64,000 nucleotides of DNA from Endotrypanum monterogeii (taxonomy: Eukaryota; Euglenozoa; Kinetoplastea; Trypanosomatida; Trypanosomatidae). The translations under genes were made by a program, and so were the position numbers. Shown piece after piece: positions 9,701 to 18,800 of the stretch. The notes under the pieces were generated by a model. That model saw only the letters and a list, made by a program, of their open reading frames with translations. It ran no database searches and was not told where the DNA came from. The stretch spans positions 2,709,684 through 2,773,683 of the forward strand of contig CM007320.1 in assembly GCA_000333855.2 (NCBI GenBank). The letters run 5' to 3'. Position 1 is the stretch's first letter. Each line of letters begins with the position of its first letter.

Positions 9701-12700
9701 ATCCTGGGGCACCTTCAAGAGGAATCTCCGACAAGTTTCCCTCAGCGCCCACGCCATCTGGTCCTTGGCTGGGTCCAACAGAATCAGTGAGGAGTCGGAA
9801 CGCTACGAGCAGAGCGTACAGGAAAGCAGAAACCTCAACGGAGGAGCGAAAGACACGAGCTCCTTCAAGTCCGCTAAGTACACGAACCCTCATTCTCCGA
9901 CGATGAACCTGATGGACGGCGGAATCTATTCCGTCGAGGAATTCCGCGCCGCTGGATTCACCCCACTCAATTCTGCAGTGCAGTCTGAGACGGATTTGGA
10001 CATGTTTCCCTCGCTGCCAATGAGCTACCAGCCGCCGACATACGAGGGCGAAAGCCGCGCTGGGACTAGCTCCTTCTCCAAGGATGAGCGCAGAGGCGAA
10101 CACGCAGACTCTACACGCATGGAGCTCCGCGTGCGCCTGTTAAGCTGCAGAAATCTCATGAGGTCAGGACGCAGCATGCCGAATCCGTATGTGCTGCTCT
10201 CTACCATCTGCGAGTCCCACCGGTCGCGAGTACAGTTCTCCACAACAGATCCCCAGTACAACGAGACGTTCCAGTTCGCTGTCGAGGACCCGAACATCGA
10301 TTTTCTCTCTCTCACAGTCCTAACTGACACACCCTACGGGTTGAGGGTATTGGGACACTGCACATTGTCTATGCGCAATGTGCAGTGTGGTACGATGTGT
10401 ACGCGGTGGGTGTCGCTGGTCATTGATCCCTTTCAACCATCTGCGATGGAGTTTGGTGCGGTGTATCTTTCTTTTGGTGCTGTTCGCTTCGGCATCAACT
10501 ATCTTCCCTCCCTAGAAGCCGAGAACCGCCTGCGGGAGCAGATTCGCGAGTACCTTGGGCTCCACGCGCGGCGCCAGCTTCACCGCTTAGAGTGGTACGT
10601 AGGAGAGTTTTCCCTGTTCGAGAGCATATTGCTCGGTGGCTGGTTCCGCAACAATGGCAACGATGCTGGGGGTGAGGACACAGGAGCACGAATTGCCGAC
10701 TTGCAGATGACGGTGCTTGGCCTCTCGCACCTTCACTCCAATGGGTTTCTCGCTGAGGGTAGCTGTGTTGTGAAAGTGAAAGTCGGTGGCCAGACGCGCT
10801 CCTGGACAAAGCCAATCCCAGGCTCTGGGGGCAACTTTCCGGCGCCGGAGAACCGAGACGCGTTGTGCTTCTCTGTTGTAGACCCGATGACGACTCTAGT
10901 CCGACTGAGCGTCGTACTGAATGAGAAAACGGGTGCCGGGGAGTGCTATGTGTCCTTGGCGGATCTGCACCGCGGTGTTGCAAAGCAGCGAACGCTGATG
11001 TTGGTGATGGACTCACGTTCCTCACGCGCGGAGGCTGTGGGACTCATCCAAATTTCCATTTTTTGTACCAACTATGGCAGCTCGGCCCCGGCGCCGACAG
11101 CGGAGGAGCTGGCGCTGCACTCGCGCATGACTCGCTTCTACTACTACTATATCCCTACGCAGCTGGCAATGGTGGATGTCAGGTTCGCTACCATGTTGAA
11201 CGTGACGGCTTACCTGAGTCGCATGGTGAGGAAGCACGGCCCGGAGCCGGGTGACTTCCACCTTCGAGTTACGGTGGATCGATGCCGCAGCCTGGTTGTT
11301 AATCAAAGCAACCCGCTGCTGCATGCTTTCTGCATTGTCCGCGTCGGGTTGCAGGAGTTTCACAGTTCGATTGTGGAGGGCCGAAGCGAGTTTGTCTTTT
11401 GCGAGAGCTTCGACCTTACCGTCGGCCTTCCACAGTATGACAAGGTGGAGCTGATATTGATGCGCTATTACCCATCGAAGCAGGTGGAGCTGGGACGCAC
11501 GCAGGTGGAGTTGCGAGTATTGAGGCAAGGATGCAACACCATGGAGGTGGCACTCCTCAGGGGTGCTGGAACCAAAGCGGCAGGTGTTTGTGGCGTTCTG
11601 AGCGTCTCGTGCATCCCTGAGGACTTCGGCCGCGATGAGGAGGCGCACGTGCGGTCACAATCGGCCTTTGCCTATGGCTTCGACGACGGCTCGGCCATGG
11701 CGCAAACCGTGCTTCCCTTACCCTCCACGACAGCAGCCTCCACGGTTCCTCTGTCTCAGAACAGTAGTCTGCTGACCGAACGCGGAAATGGTACAGAGCC
11801 TCCATACCAGGAGTGTCCAATGCTGCAGTCAAAGATCTCAGCCACGGCAGCCCTTGTCACCATTATCGGGTTTGTGGGGTTGGCCATACGTGATACCGAG
11901 ATATACATTCGTGTATCGAAACGCGACAAGACCTTACTCAAGACAAAACCTATCCCATCAGATCAACTGGCTGCTTTGGACGCGAGCATCTCCACCTTCA
12001 CGATTGAGGACATAGCTGCCAGCTACGACAAGGAGTACACCCTCAAGCTTGGGCATCGGAAGTTGCTCAGCACAAATGCGCTGTGCTACGCTGATTTCAG
12101 TATCATGTCATGTCCCCTTGCAACAACTGTGGAGAAGCGGTTGCGTCTCTACAGCTTGAGTTCCCAGTTCTTGGGGATTTGTCGTTTGAGCATCACACTG
12201 CCCAATGTACATTTGCATTCGCAGCGGCCCAAGTACTTACCTCCCACTGTCTTCGAGCCTCTTATGGACGACATCGCCTCGCTGGTGGCCACTTATATGC
12301 CGAAGGATTTGCGGATGCTGGATCTCATCGTGTGCCAAGCTCCAGATACACGCCGAGTACACCGCGCGTTGAGATTGCAGCTCGCGCCGACCGTCGTGGC
12401 GACGGTATACGTGGCGATCCACGCCGTCAACTTGCACTCCACATCGATAAAGAATTTGTGTGTTGTGACAGCGTCTGTTGGGAACTTCACCTCGGAAGCG
12501 GCGCGTCGGCATTCCGGTAATCCCACAACGTACCCGTACGGCATGTCGAAACCTGGGATATCTAATTTGGACTACCCACTGATTCGTGTGGATATCAGCA
12601 AAACTGGTCCGATGGACTCTTTAACTCTCTGTGTATGCGATCGCGCCTCCAAAATAAAATCCGAGGAAGTCGGTCGTACCGCAGTGTCCCTGCGAGCCCT

Positions 12701-13190
12701 TCTTAGTACGGCCGTCTTTGACATGTCGGAGAAGGTAACAGTGCCGCTTGTATCGGTACGCCGCGCTGCGCATCGTGCGAATGCGAGTTTGGTCGGCACC
12801 ATCACGTTTGCTCTTATTTCCCCTGCGTTCGAGATCTACGGTAGATCGTTGCGCTTTGCTTCGAGCCTCGTGGACGGTTTTGATCGTGGTTATGTTCGCT
12901 ACTACACCGATCGAATTTGCCGCCTGTTGAGCCACTACGACGCGAACTCCCTTGTAGACATTCACTTACGTCTGTACGAGACCTATGTTTCTTCCCGCAC
13001 CTGGCAGACTGGATTACCAGCGTACTTGGCCAGTCTGGTTGAGCGCTGGGGCCCTGAGCTAGACAGCTTTGATCCGCACCCTGCCGTCAAAAGTCAAGAC
13101 GACTCTGACGCGAAAAAAAAAGGCGTGCCGATGGTGGATGAGATCAACAAATCCGTTTCGTCAGACAAGACGCCTGCTCGCGCTCCGTGA
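6717..13190 (+). CDS. Giant multi-C2-domain protein (first of a tandem paralogous pair)
   Basis: 2157 aa, starting at the first ATG (MGKLTITVHKCK). Repeated C2-like beta-sandwich units are visible at about 1-230, 430-560, 600-740, 815-950, 1135-1260, 1310-1440, 1510-1640 and 1890-2040. Typical strands look like NPYVVVRLG and MPNPYVLLST. The units are joined by a recurring helical linker of the form R-L-R-R-(F/Y)-x(2)-Y-x-P-x-x-L-H-R-(L/V)-x, seen near 251, 577, 771, 1274 and in the segment before 1510, often followed by Y-G-x-E-P. Gly/Ser-rich disorder occurs at ~115-140 and 285-400. A C-terminal domain (~2057-2118, DRGYVRYYTDRI) recurs in the next gene. No signal peptide or membrane segment is seen. 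C2 domains bind lipids or proteins; acidic Ca2+-loop clusters are not obvious, so I infer Ca-independent membrane or scaffold binding, perhaps in the cytoskeleton or flagellum. Confidence 0.85.
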   Translation: MGKLTITVHKCKLHRPVSSGNLVVNPRVTVVVDGTYRFQTSIKKNSVCPEFNESFCVGNTHRLAVIEVSVYDVQEPSGLVLPGIGVLTARRGVMRALSPSSADEDEVTSFTTAGFNGGDGSGGAGGSSGGAASSSKGRRPVLLGRCYISLQRLVHHARKRRSYSLATPLPSASSSAKAGGHVLSTAPHTDDGEDALGAPSSAMTADIGPSLLHQTIPPGIAGTLILSLESDTLGEPPSQLRLNEEIEAAYVQRLRRFLMCYDPPKIAILDVMMAHVRDKTERRHGDGGFFTGSGDNSSTVELEARRGSLSQTSRRNRSSGSSSFCGAPTQQRSDFENVESTDRPSPLHHKSAPIHGLLPAPTSSLARPSGRLPPHQNEGLGGGRISAPLLSPHFPKRAVCLGGCPELTVELPEERETFKEMMDRLVSEYHASEPGDFRIVMRANGCTNIDKDHWNQSLLGSDDVFVIFRSESEEYETDEAKLQSTVIWAQTKNITMEVVNPNRFFVTVILMGRRGAKTYEIGRCSVSAASLSQGRVSRRDMFLCMGESVIQVAVNGVVHLLMRPVHFGLTPSDMADSVDRFYDRLGLFFKRYDPLRLPLVDALARSRLHEIDSYMKDLEDLYGREPGTVRVLVTIESLISLRETADKDLSGQEVRVLLTMGSSSVRTKSFAVWEFAPTNVRENYLFDVVRETDLIRLEVVNAQDNTVVYGRVDFSCLNTQRGTANKRDLYLIGEAGTREAYFSGIVRVSLYSDEVGHNYEMDRSLEEAFAGRLRRYVYRRIPESLHRVSLAISTVFDMETFMAQLALQYGDEDPTYALFFTLVGCRQLRSSFGGINPYVVVRLGIEAYQTKTAKATEEPDYFEFFQFSYDRPEDMAITLVVMDEAGIGRDKEVGRTVIPLANVQPSRDYSDWMPVLYKKKNGGVREVGTIGFKYSVVDLNLGDRTRARLMKEQYQERSARVPVLMSGKSEIWDTGRAPLGTGEVEVSNATSTVARSWGTFKRNLRQVSLSAHAIWSLAGSNRISEESERYEQSVQESRNLNGGAKDTSSFKSAKYTNPHSPTMNLMDGGIYSVEEFRAAGFTPLNSAVQSETDLDMFPSLPMSYQPPTYEGESRAGTSSFSKDERRGEHADSTRMELRVRLLSCRNLMRSGRSMPNPYVLLSTICESHRSRVQFSTTDPQYNETFQFAVEDPNIDFLSLTVLTDTPYGLRVLGHCTLSMRNVQCGTMCTRWVSLVIDPFQPSAMEFGAVYLSFGAVRFGINYLPSLEAENRLREQIREYLGLHARRQLHRLEWYVGEFSLFESILLGGWFRNNGNDAGGEDTGARIADLQMTVLGLSHLHSNGFLAEGSCVVKVKVGGQTRSWTKPIPGSGGNFPAPENRDALCFSVVDPMTTLVRLSVVLNEKTGAGECYVSLADLHRGVAKQRTLMLVMDSRSSRAEAVGLIQISIFCTNYGSSAPAPTAEELALHSRMTRFYYYYIPTQLAMVDVRFATMLNVTAYLSRMVRKHGPEPGDFHLRVTVDRCRSLVVNQSNPLLHAFCIVRVGLQEFHSSIVEGRSEFVFCESFDLTVGLPQYDKVELILMRYYPSKQVELGRTQVELRVLRQGCNTMEVALLRGAGTKAAGVCGVLSVSCIPEDFGRDEEAHVRSQSAFAYGFDDGSAMAQTVLPLPSTTAASTVPLSQNSSLLTERGNGTEPPYQECPMLQSKISATAALVTIIGFVGLAIRDTEIYIRVSKRDKTLLKTKPIPSDQLAALDASISTFTIEDIAASYDKEYTLKLGHRKLLSTNALCYADFSIMSCPLATTVEKRLRLYSLSSQFLGICRLSITLPNVHLHSQRPKYLPPTVFEPLMDDIASLVATYMPKDLRMLDLIVCQAPDTRRVHRALRLQLAPTVVATVYVAIHAVNLHSTSIKNLCVVTASVGNFTSEAARRHSGNPTTYPYGMSKPGISNLDYPLIRVDISKTGPMDSLTLCVCDRASKIKSEEVGRTAVSLRALLSTAVFDMSEKVTVPLVSVRRAAHRANASLVGTITFALISPAFEIYGRSLRFASSLVDGFDRGYVRYYTDRICRLLSHYDANSLVDIHLRLYETYVSSRTWQTGLPAYLASLVERWGPELDSFDPHPAVKSQDDSDAKKKGVPMVDEINKSVSSDKTPARAP
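10355..10388. repeat. 13-bp perfect inverted repeat with 8-nt loop inside the C2 coding region
   Basis: The arms ACACTGCACATTG and CAATGTGCAGTGT flank an 8-nt loop. The position is within coding sequence (about residues 1213-1224). Confidence 0.8.
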
Positions 13191-14205
13191 CCCGGAAAGT
13201 AGGATATGATTCATCGCAGCGTCGATGTTTGAAAATGATTTGAGTGTGGTAGGGTATTGGGGGAGGGGGTAGATGCAGGCAGAGAGAGAGGACTGGCATT
13301 CTGCCTTCTTGTCACTATTTGTGCAATTGGATATAGAGAGTGATTGAACGCTGATACAAAGCAGCTGCCTCCCTCTTCTGTTGCTAGCTACACTATCACA
13401 TGCGTGTGTCAAGGTACCTCAGGTCAGAGGCTCGTATACTGGGACATTCACGTTACATGTAAAGGATGAACACTTCTGTGCTTGCAGCTATCTCTGATGG
13501 CATCATTGTTACTGGGTTCGCATAAAAATGCAGGTGTGGGGTTTTGATGGCACTGTCTGAGACTCCCTCTCTTTTTTTTTTTTCTTTCAAGAATCCGTGC
13601 ACAACATGTTCAGAAAAGATCGTAAAAATATTTTTTCTTTTGGGAGCCTCATGTGTGTTATCAGAATGTCTCAATATGTGCGAGGTATTTGTGTATTCCC
13701 CCCCCCTCCCTCCCTCCGCCGCGTGCTTACTCGTATTACGTCTTGGTATTCTCCTGTTTCTCATTTCATATCGTCCGTTTCTCGTTTATACGACAGACGC
13801 GGAGCGGCACCTGCGGTCGTGTTTATGCGAAAAAAAGTGTGCGTAAGAGATAGTTCTTATTAGAACGCTCACTTCGGCGCGTATCTCTTTTTCTTTTAGC
13901 TATCCTTTTTCTCGCTGCCACAGGATTTCTTTTGTTTTCTTGTTTTTGATGAGGGTTTCCTTGCATCTGATAGGGGGGGGGGGGAGGGCACACTCTTGTT
14001 GAGTTGTGTATTGCTTGACTTGTTACGTTTTTTTTTCCGATTGAACGACCTAACGGGGATTCTGGCAGCTGATGTCATCCTTGTGTCCCCATTCCCTTTC
14101 TTGAGGCGCTTTTTTTCACCACATGCACCGAAGGTATTGCTAGAACCTCTGTCAATGTTCTCGGAGAAGGATAAAGTAAAATACTGAAGCTGCTACTTCA
14201 ACAAA

Positions 14206-14237
<32 letters not shown>

Positions 14238-14439
14238 GAGGAGCAAATCGACCCGTGAATAACGAAAATAAAGAAACTAAGGAAACGTTTGCACTATATG
14301 TTAAACATTACACACACACACAATATATATATATATATATATATTGCGAGGCTTACTAATATATTCTGCATGGTTTCGCTCGAAATTGCCGTCAAGGTTC
14401 TGATTAGAAATTTGATGAAGAACGAGATATTGTGTTTCT

Positions 14440-14945
14440 TAATGCTACGGCAGCGCGTTCATTTTTTTTCTGGGGTTCTTACGAGGGCGAGGGGGAGGGA
14501 GGAAGGAAGGCTCGTATCTAGTGCCTCGGATCGAAAAGGTGTCAGGAGAGGATACCGCTCTGCATCTCGACGGTCAGGCTCTGCCTCGTGCTGTGCCTGG
14601 GCGATTCGTAGTGTGGCACGCGTCTGCGCCATCTTGCTTAGAGGTGGGGTAGTGGCCTGTGAGTCTACAGTATAGCACCGAGTCCTCGAATTGCGCTGAT
14701 AAGGATCCTGCGCCACCTCGAGAGGTGAGCCGCGGGACGATGGGCCTGCTAGCAGTGGCGGTGACCTGCAAGGGGGCTGAGCAGCCCTTGAGGCGGAGGC
14801 TGCGCTCCCAACACTAAATCAGTAGTGGTGATGATTGGGTGCCTATCCTGCTTGACACCAGGCGGTTAACCTGATGATGACTGGCGTGCATGGTTGGTGT
14901 GTTTCGGTCCCATTAAAAAAATGCTGCCAGGAAAAAAAAATGGGA
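14440..14945 (+). mobile_element. Candidate degenerate SIDER-like retroposon
   Basis: About 0.5 kb with composition unlike the rest of the spacer: GC-richer, lacking pyrimidine runs and microsatellites, and ending in A-rich segments (A7 near 14915 and A9 near 14932). It has no coding frame. Leishmania SIDER elements are short (about 0.55 kb), non-coding, A-tailed and lie in 3'UTRs in the sense orientation, which this block fits. The text (for example around CTGTGCCTGGGCG) seems similar to SIDER2 copies, but that is from memory and not aligned here. Confidence 0.45.
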
Positions 14946-15610
14946 TAACATTGACTTGTGTGGGTGTCAGGAACTTCCCATTTCCTTGATGACTACGATA
15001 CGTTGTTGGAATAACCAATCTGATGCACTGTAGTGTATGGGTGTGTCTGCTTGGGTAAGCTGTCATTTGTTTCCGCCTCCCACTTCTCTTCAACGCCGCA
15101 CACACATCAGTTACTCAGTCGGCTTTTTTTTTGTTGGAGTGTGTGTGTGTGTGTGTGTGTGTGTGTTCTTGAGACGCCTTTGCTGTTTTCTTGCCGTCGA
15201 ACTTCTCACCTTTTCGTGTTTCTCTCATCCGAGCTCTGCTTCTCCAGCGTTTCCGGTCTGCTGGGATCTACAGTCCAAAACAATGATATATCTTCATCTA
15301 TATATTTAACAGGGTGTGGTATGTGAAGACAAGTGCCCTCCCCCCGCCATCAACACACGCACACCACCCAAGCCCCCTTGGTAGGTCGTCACGACACGCT
15401 AATGATATGCAGTGTTTTTTTTTTTTCATCTCAAAGTTTTCTGTAGCCGCTAAATTTCCCTCCACCTTCCTTTTATCTTTCTGATTGGTCGCACTAGCAC
15501 CCTCCCCCCCCTCTTAGAGGACATGAGTGGATTCATACGTATTCGCACCCACTCACGCAAAAACAACAAAAAAAACACATTAAAGATTTTAGGAGCGTGA
15601 GGGCACCACT

Positions 15611-15664
15611 TATTCTCACCTGTTTTATCTTCTTTTTTTGATTATTCTTGATCGGGTGCTCCAG
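15611..15664 (+). promoter_or_regulatory. Pyrimidine-rich tract and candidate spliced-leader acceptor AG (15663-15664) of the second C2 gene
   Basis: A T/C-rich tract is followed by CTCCAG. The first ATG downstream is at 15865, leaving a ~200-nt leader with no upstream ATG. Confidence 0.5.
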
Positions 15665-15864
15665 TGCTCAGGGGGGTGATATCGCCTTGTGTTACTGAGG
15701 GCCCTTTCATAGAAGAAAGTCGTGCTTTAGGAACTGTAATCTCTGTTACGCGCCGTTCCCGTGACTCCCAGCTCACAAGGGGGCGCTGTGGAGGACGGAA
15801 AGGCACGCGGCAGCACGAGTACGTCGGGACTAGCAAAGAGGTGGCGACCTCTGCTGCGTTAGCG

Positions 15865-18800
15865 ATGCAGAACAACGCAGATGCAGCACACTCGGGGCTA
15901 GGGGAGCAACACCGGTCGAGCACCACTAAGGGACATGCCCAAGATTTCCACGGAAACCATCCGCAAAGGAGCCGTGGTTCGACGTATCACAACAATAGTC
16001 GTGTGCAACGCGAGAGTGTGAGGGAACGTAGACAAGGACTAAGCAGCAGTCAGAAAAGGGCAGTGGGATCTGGTGTTCTCCTCGCCGATTCTTCTAGCAG
16101 ACGTAGTAGTCATTCCAACCGTAGACGCTCTCCCGCCAGCAGGCGCATCTCACCCACCCCGGCAGCGCGTCTTCACCACACAGGAGCACGGTCGCCACGA
16201 GCTTCTCGCATGTCACAGTACCCAATCGATATTGGAACGCTGGAGGACTCCGAAACACCTCCAAGACGGCGCCGCAGTGCTAAGAATTACATTCATGAGC
16301 ATGGTGCAAAAGGCACCGTGGCCTCTGCTGGGAGGCGCAGTGGTCGTCTGCAGCACGAGAGTCAGGCATCAGAGGTGTATGTGTCTCAGAGTATCGATGT
16401 GAGAGAGGGCGAGCGAGATTCTTCTGCTGCAGCTGCTTCAGCGGAGTCGTACCATTTTAGGGTGCGTCTTCACGAGTGTCGCGGAGTGTTCGCCAATCTC
16501 GAGAGGACGGACCGCGCTCCTCCTGCCGTATACTTTTCTCTACACACGGCAGAAGAATGTTCCCACACTAAGATAGGGGAGAAGGGGAGCTACAACCCTT
16601 TCTTCCTCAACGAGTTCATGTTCTCCTCAGCCGATCCGGAGCACGATGCGCTGGTTTGCACGCTTGTTACGGTCGCACAAGGGGAGCGTTCGAGCCGGGA
16701 CGATATGAAACGGGGCAAAAAAATCGCGGAGTGTGTGGTGGCGCTGCACAACTTATTGTGGCATGCAGAGCGGAAAGTGTGGGTACCGCTTGTGCACCAC
16801 TCCGGCACCCCGCAGGCGTACGAGCAAGGCGAAGTTCTTGTGAGTATTTATTCAGAGGACTTTGGCTATGATACTGTCGCGACGGAGGACGAGGAGGCGG
16901 CGTGTTCTGCCGCCATTCACGATGTTTTGGTGCGTTATGCCCCAGAAGAGCTCCATCGACTGGACTGGTTGACGGCCACTTATGTGTACAAGGGTACCAA
17001 AGCGCTGATGAAGCTCTGCGCGTCCTACCGCTCTCGCATCATTCAGCCTGTGCCAGTCCGCTTGACAGTTCACCGTGTGGACGGTTTGACGGATGAGTTG
17101 GGCCGCCCAACGCAGGCTTCTGAGGTTTACGTTGTAGTCAGTGATGGCTGTGTGGAGCAGGAGTCTCAGTTGGTGCCGTATCGCCGCGGCGCCGTCATCA
17201 ATGGCGAGTTCAAGGTTACTCTAGCGAATCCCCAGGTAGACACGCTGAACTTGATGGTATTCGGTAATGGTCGGAAGCTTGGTGAAGCTGTTGCAGGGCT
17301 GACGAACGTCCAGGCTGGGAAGGCGAAAGCGATGACGTTGATGCTTGTGCGGGCTGCTGAAACTGGTGATGCCTCCAACGGCGGGCAGGTCTCAATTACG
17401 CTTCAAACGCGCAAGTACAGCAGCCCGAACCAGATGACACCTGAGGAGGAGGGCCGGCTTCGCGAGCGCGTGCTGGCGTACTTGTGGTGTTACCTTAGAG
17501 ATGATTTGCATCGTCTCGACGCGATTGTCAGCACCATCGACAGTGAAGAGAAGCAAATAAAGAAGTGGACGCGCACCTTCGGGCCGGAGAAGAGGCCGAA
17601 GCGCTTCGCCATTAGTGTGCGAGGGGCACAAAATATTTTCACAGACGGCGGGTCTTCGCAGCGCTGCTACGCTCGTATTTCAGCAGGTCCTACTACACTG
17701 CGAACAGAGCTTGTCGCTGGTCGCAGCGGCGCCGTTTCGTTTCGCGAGCGCTTTACCGTTTGCGTGTACGACCCTGTGCAGGAAGCTGTCGAGGTGATGA
17801 TCGTCGCAGATGGTGACCATGGTGAACGGGAGGTGGGTCGTGTCTGCTTGGGTGTGGCCAATCTTCCGCGGCAGCGCGCTGTGGTTCGTACGCTTCACCT
17901 CGTTGCCGCTGCTACCAAGCGTGACGCCCATTTGCAGGGTGAGGTGGCGGTGGAACTGGTGGCTGAGGATTTTGGACTCACAGGCACTTTGGCCGACGCT
18001 GCCGCTGAGAACATCGGTTCCGCGCTGAGCCACCACATCCAGCGACTGGAGGCTATTTTTAAACGTAACGCGCCGGAAAAGCTCCACCGTGTGCCTTTCA
18101 TGCTTGATTCGGTACCACCTGGCGAGGCAGAGCGCGTCATCGAGCATCAGGAAAAGCAGTACGGTGTTGGCGTGGCGGTCGCTCCAATGACGGTCAAAGT
18201 TCTCGGCTTCAAGGAATTCAAACCTGCCGGGAGATGTCACGTGAAGGTGTACCTCAACGAGAAGTTGATTTTGCGAACGAGGGACGTGAAGGGATCAACT
18301 GAGGTTTTTATGAACATTGATCAGCAGAACGAGACAACGATTCGACTGAAGGAGGCCGCACAGGCTCTAATGACCTTCAAAGTTGCTCAGCACAGCATGT
18401 TTTCCAAGACGATGGTTCTTGGCACAGCAGATGTGGCGTTGATGAACCTCGTGCGCGGAGAAAGGAACGTGTTGTGGTTGCCGCTGTTCCGACCGTTGAA
18501 CGAGTCGGCGTCAAGCAGGAGTGATATGGAGCACCACGGATCGGCACCATTTCTTCTGGGTAGAGATGTCGGTGCCGTGAAGGACAATCGCATGCCGAAT
18601 TGGGAGGGAAACACCTCTCATGGGCAGCTGCAGCACTCACACAGTAGGGCACCAGGACACCAAACCGAGCTCGTCGCCACAGCCGTTGGCATGCTGGGCG
18701 TGGAGTTGCAGTCCGCTGCCTTTCCGGTGACCACGGTGACGGAGTATAATTTGAACGACAACTGCGGACGGGTGGGTGAGTCACCGCAAGAGGCTGTTAC

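Larger units (their letters stand above)
13191..15864 (+). other. Intergenic spacer between the two C2 genes
   Basis: 2.7 kb. It contains T/C tracts, a (TG)n tract near 14211-14237, (TA)n at about 14320-14345, a GC-richer block at 14440-14945 (listed separately), (TG)n near 15138-15166, and the leader of the second C2 gene. Confidence 0.65.

Noticed and set aside
15664..15864. 67-codon upstream extension of the second C2 protein
   Set aside because: It contains no ATG; non-ATG starts are not expected, and the extension has no resemblance to the paralogue.
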